Notes under the pieces: model-generated
Databases searched by the model: none
Told to the model about the DNA's origin: nothing
What the model saw: the letters and a program-made list of their open reading frames with translations, nothing else
Assembly (NCBI GenBank): GCA_900555165.1
Contig: USKE01000103.1
Location: forward strand, 1-7,889
DNA length: 7,889 nt
Direction: 5' to 3'
Source: an uncultured Porphyromonadaceae bacterium
GTDB lineage: Bacteria > Bacteroidota > Bacteroidia > Bacteroidales > Muribaculaceae
Shown here: piece after piece, positions 6,145-7,889 of the stretch
How the letters are laid out: each line of letters begins with the position of its first letter
How positions within the stretch are numbered: the first letter of the stretch is position 1
Program-made: the position numbers and the translations under genes

Positions 6145-7089
6145 ATGACAGCCAGCGATATACCCCCACAGCGTTTCAGGCAGCTTTTTGCCGGGAAAAC
6201 ACATGTCTACAACACTGTAGAGTTTACCGAGCTTAATCGTGAAAAGGCCGAGGGGGTATCGTATCTTGTCTTTGAAGACACAAAAGTCCGAGGCGGTCTG
6301 ATTCTGGGGCGTCGCGGCAACCTGTTCTGCTCACCATTTTCGTCGCCGTACGGGGGGCTTGTGACGGTGCGGAGTCAGGGTATGGGTGCTATTGAGCGGA
6401 TGTGGCGTCTGGCCGTGGAGCATGCCGCCGCAAACGGGTGTGGCCTGAGAGTGACTTTACCCCCCGTGTTCATGGACAGCGACCTTTCGGCGAAGTCAGT
6501 CAACGTGCTTACGCGTCTCGGAGGCGTGCCGACCGTGGAGGTAAACCATCATTTCGACCTCACGGTTCCCGACATTCACGCGGCTTTTGATGTGAAGACA
6601 CGCAACCAGCTGCATCAGGCACAGAAACTTCCGTATATGTTCGGGGAACTTGCGCCTGAGCCTGATAATATAGCCCGCGTTTATGACGTGATTGTGCGCA
6701 ATCACACGTCACGCGGCTACCCGGTGAACATGACTTTTGACGATGTGACAGCCACGGCGCCGGTGGTCGGCGCGCGGTTCTTCATCCTCACCCTCGAGGG
6801 GGTGGATGTAGCCGCGGCGCAGGTGCACAACCCGGCTCCGGGAGTGGCGCAGGTGATATACTGGGGGGATGTGCCGGGCCACTCGTCGAGCCGCCCGATG
6901 AATATGCTGGCCTACAGGCTGTTCGAGCTGTATAAGAACGAAAACTACCGAATCATGGATATCGGTATATCCACTGTGGATGGCGTGCCGAATTACGGCT
7001 TGTGCGATTTCAAGGAGGGGCTGGGGTGCCGTCCGACGGCGAAGTTCACTTTTTTGTTCCCGTGTGAATCGCGCAGACCCCGAAAGTGA
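6145..7089 (+). CDS. FemAB/GNAT-like acyltransferase
   Basis: This 314-residue soluble protein probably transfers an acyl or aminoacyl group. It has the two-lobed GNAT look of FemAB/BioF2-like proteins: an N-terminal lobe (about 20-140, with SPFSSPYGGL at 63-72), a central basic helix KTRNQLHQAQK (151-161) of the type that starts the second lobe, and a C-terminal lobe with ARFFILTLEGVDVAAAQV (210-227), a YWGD strand (239-242) and the ending MDIGIST...GLCDFKEGLG. Substrate and acyl donor cannot be told from the sequence; FemX-like peptidoglycan bridge synthesis, lipid amino-acyl transfer or a sugar N-acetyltransferase role are all open. I chose the ATG at 6145 because it follows the promoter closely; an ATG at 6123 is out of frame. 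The last 14 codons overlap the 3' end of menG on the other strand. Confidence 0.75.
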   Translation: MTASDIPPQRFRQLFAGKTHVYNTVEFTELNREKAEGVSYLVFEDTKVRGGLILGRRGNLFCSPFSSPYGGLVTVRSQGMGAIERMWRLAVEHAAANGCGLRVTLPPVFMDSDLSAKSVNVLTRLGGVPTVEVNHHFDLTVPDIHAAFDVKTRNQLHQAQKLPYMFGELAPEPDNIARVYDVIVRNHTSRGYPVNMTFDDVTATAPVVGARFFILTLEGVDVAAAQVHNPAPGVAQVIYWGDVPGHSSSRPMNMLAYRLFELYKNENYRIMDIGISTVDGVPNYGLCDFKEGLGCRPTAKFTFLFPCESRRPRK

Positions 7090-7786
7090 GGGGGATTATG
7101 CGTGGTGTGTCAAAGCCGCTGTCGGCCATCAGTTCAAGCATCCGGGACGCGGCAGGCATCGCGGCGATTGATTCTGGCAGATATGTATATGCCCGCGGGT
7201 CAGAGGATACGAGGCGCCCGACGGCGGGAATGATGTGGCTGGTATAGAATTTATAGAACGGTCTTACTAACGGCGACTCGGGCACAGCCAGTTCTACCAC
7301 GCACAGCTGGCCCCCGGGGCGCAGCACGCGTGCCATCTCGGCGTATCCGCGTTTCAGATTCTCGAAATTGCGGACACCGAACGCCACCGTCACGGCATCG
7401 AACGTGTTGTCGGGGTAGGGGAGGTGCAGGCAGTCGCCTTTGGCGAACGAGATGCGGTCGGCGAGCCCTGCTTTTTCCACTTTTTTGCGCCCGATTTCCA
7501 TCATGCCGTCAGAGAGGTCCACACCGTCAACCCGGCATCCGTCGATTTTGCGGGCCAGCGCTATGGCGAAGTCGCCGGTGCCGGTGGCCACGTCAAGTAT
7601 GCGCCGCGGTCGGGAGGCGGCTGTGAGGCGCACCGCCTTGCGGCGCCACAGCCGGTCGATGCCGAACGTCATGAGCCGGTTCATGGTGTCGTATGCCGGC
7701 GCTATGGAGTCAAACATAGCCTCGACCTGGCCGGTTTTGGCCAGGTCTGAGGCGTATGGCTTGACTTTTTCTGCCTTTATTTCCAA
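7046..7786 (-). CDS. menG: Demethylmenaquinone C-methyltransferase
   Basis: This SAM-dependent enzyme (also called ubiE) methylates the demethylmenaquinone ring, the last step of menaquinone synthesis, which anaerobic Bacteroidales need for fumarate respiration. The 246 residues have the usual family length. Visible motifs are the conserved N-terminal region VEAMFDSIAPAYDTMNRLM (21-39), the SAM-binding LDVATGTGDFA (64-74), the acidic loop VDGVDLSDGMM, AFGVRNFEN (135-143), RVLRPGG (153-159), YLPESI (202-207) and the ending GVCAIHTGTKK. The start is a TTG (7786-7784): the frame stays open upstream but holds no ATG, GTG or other TTG, and the first internal ATG (residue 24) would cut the conserved N-terminus. 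The TTG is immediately preceded by the C-rich strand of a 9-bp repeat array. It probably belongs to an operon with the gene upstream, as I see no promoter. Confidence 0.95.
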   Translation of the reverse strand: MEIKAEKVKPYASDLAKTGQVEAMFDSIAPAYDTMNRLMTFGIDRLWRRKAVRLTAASRPRRILDVATGTGDFAIALARKIDGCRVDGVDLSDGMMEIGRKKVEKAGLADRISFAKGDCLHLPYPDNTFDAVTVAFGVRNFENLKRGYAEMARVLRPGGQLCVVELAVPESPLVRPFYKFYTSHIIPAVGRLVSSDPRAYTYLPESIAAMPAASRMLELMADSGFDTPRIIPLTFGVCAIHTGTKK

Positions 7787-7836
7787 GGGGGAATAATGGG
7801 AGTAATGGGAGTTATGGGGATAATGGGAGGGATGGG
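7787..7836. repeat. Second array of the 9-bp G-rich repeat, before menG
   Basis: On the + strand GGG tracts recur every 9 bp from 7789 to 7836 (7789, 7798, 7807, 7816, 7825, 7834), in units like TGGGAGTAA, TGGGAGTTA and TGGGGATAA. The 15-mer ATGGGAGTAATGGGA is found here (7796-7810) and in the hairpin array (2594-2608), so the two belong to one family. This copy has no inverted partner in the window. It fits the G-quadruplex pattern on the + strand, so the menG-sense RNA carries the C-rich strand. It takes up almost the whole 52-nt gap between the stop of the upstream gene and the TTG start of menG. Confidence 0.85.
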
Positions 7837-7838
7837 AA

Positions 7839-7889
7839 TCAGCTGTTGGCCAGGAAATCGAGTATGTTGGTCTCGATGCGGCGGGTGAG
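7839..7889 (-). CDS. C-terminal fragment of an upstream gene, possibly purC
   Basis: On the - strand the frame enters from the right edge, encodes LTRRIETNILDFLANS and stops at TGA (7841-7839). A tail with RIE..I..FL is compatible with SAICAR synthase (PurC), and I recall purC lying directly before ubiE/menG in related Bacteroidales, but 16 residues cannot prove it. It ends 52 nt before menG on the same strand, so the two are probably cotranscribed, with the G-rich repeat array between them. Confidence 0.6.
   Translation of the reverse strand, partial: LTRRIETNILDFLANS

Overview
The window looks like chromosome from a GC-rich member of the Bacteroidales, perhaps of the Muribaculaceae type. 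The grounds are a TonB-dependent receptor with an N-terminal carboxypeptidase-regulatory-like domain, genes with A-rich or no Shine-Dalgarno leaders, three promoters of the Bacteroidota form (TTTG or TTG, 20 nt, TAnnTTTG), a 448-residue glucose-6-phosphate isomerase of the short type, and a menaquinone methyltransferase. The family-level placement is inference. All genes share a G/C-rich third-codon-position style, so no gene looks recently imported.

Layout: (1) 3-104 (+), the tail of an unrecognised gene. (2) 227-2530 (+), a stand-alone TonB-dependent outer-membrane receptor with its own promoter. (3) 2534-2625, a large, nearly perfect inverted repeat made of 9-bp G-rich/C-rich tandem units, sitting between two convergent genes. 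(4) 2632-4400 (-), a two-gene unit: a zinc-ribbon/transmembrane/SH3-like protein followed 2 nt later by a membrane-anchored L,D-transpeptidase (YkuD) domain protein. (5) 4453-4505 (-), the terminator of pgi. (6) 4531-5877 (-), pgi, with a clear promoter at 5959-5990. (7) 6089-7089 (+), a FemAB/GNAT-like acyltransferase transcribed divergently from pgi. (8) 7046-7786 (-), the menaquinone methyltransferase menG/ubiE, overlapping the acyltransferase tail to tail by 44 bp. (9) 7787-7836, a second copy of the 9-bp G-rich repeat, filling the gap between menG and (10) 7839-7889 (-), the last 16 codons of an upstream gene, possibly purC.

Functionally this is mostly housekeeping: glycolysis/gluconeogenesis (pgi), quinone synthesis (menG), envelope import (the TonB receptor) and probable cell-wall work (SH3-like protein plus L,D-transpeptidase). 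I found no defence system, mobile-element gene, CRISPR array, tRNA or rRNA. The most unusual feature is the dispersed 9-bp repeat of form TGGGARTWA. It occurs once as an inverted pair between convergent genes and once directly against the start codon of menG. In both places its regularly spaced GGG tracts fit the pattern for G-quadruplex formation.
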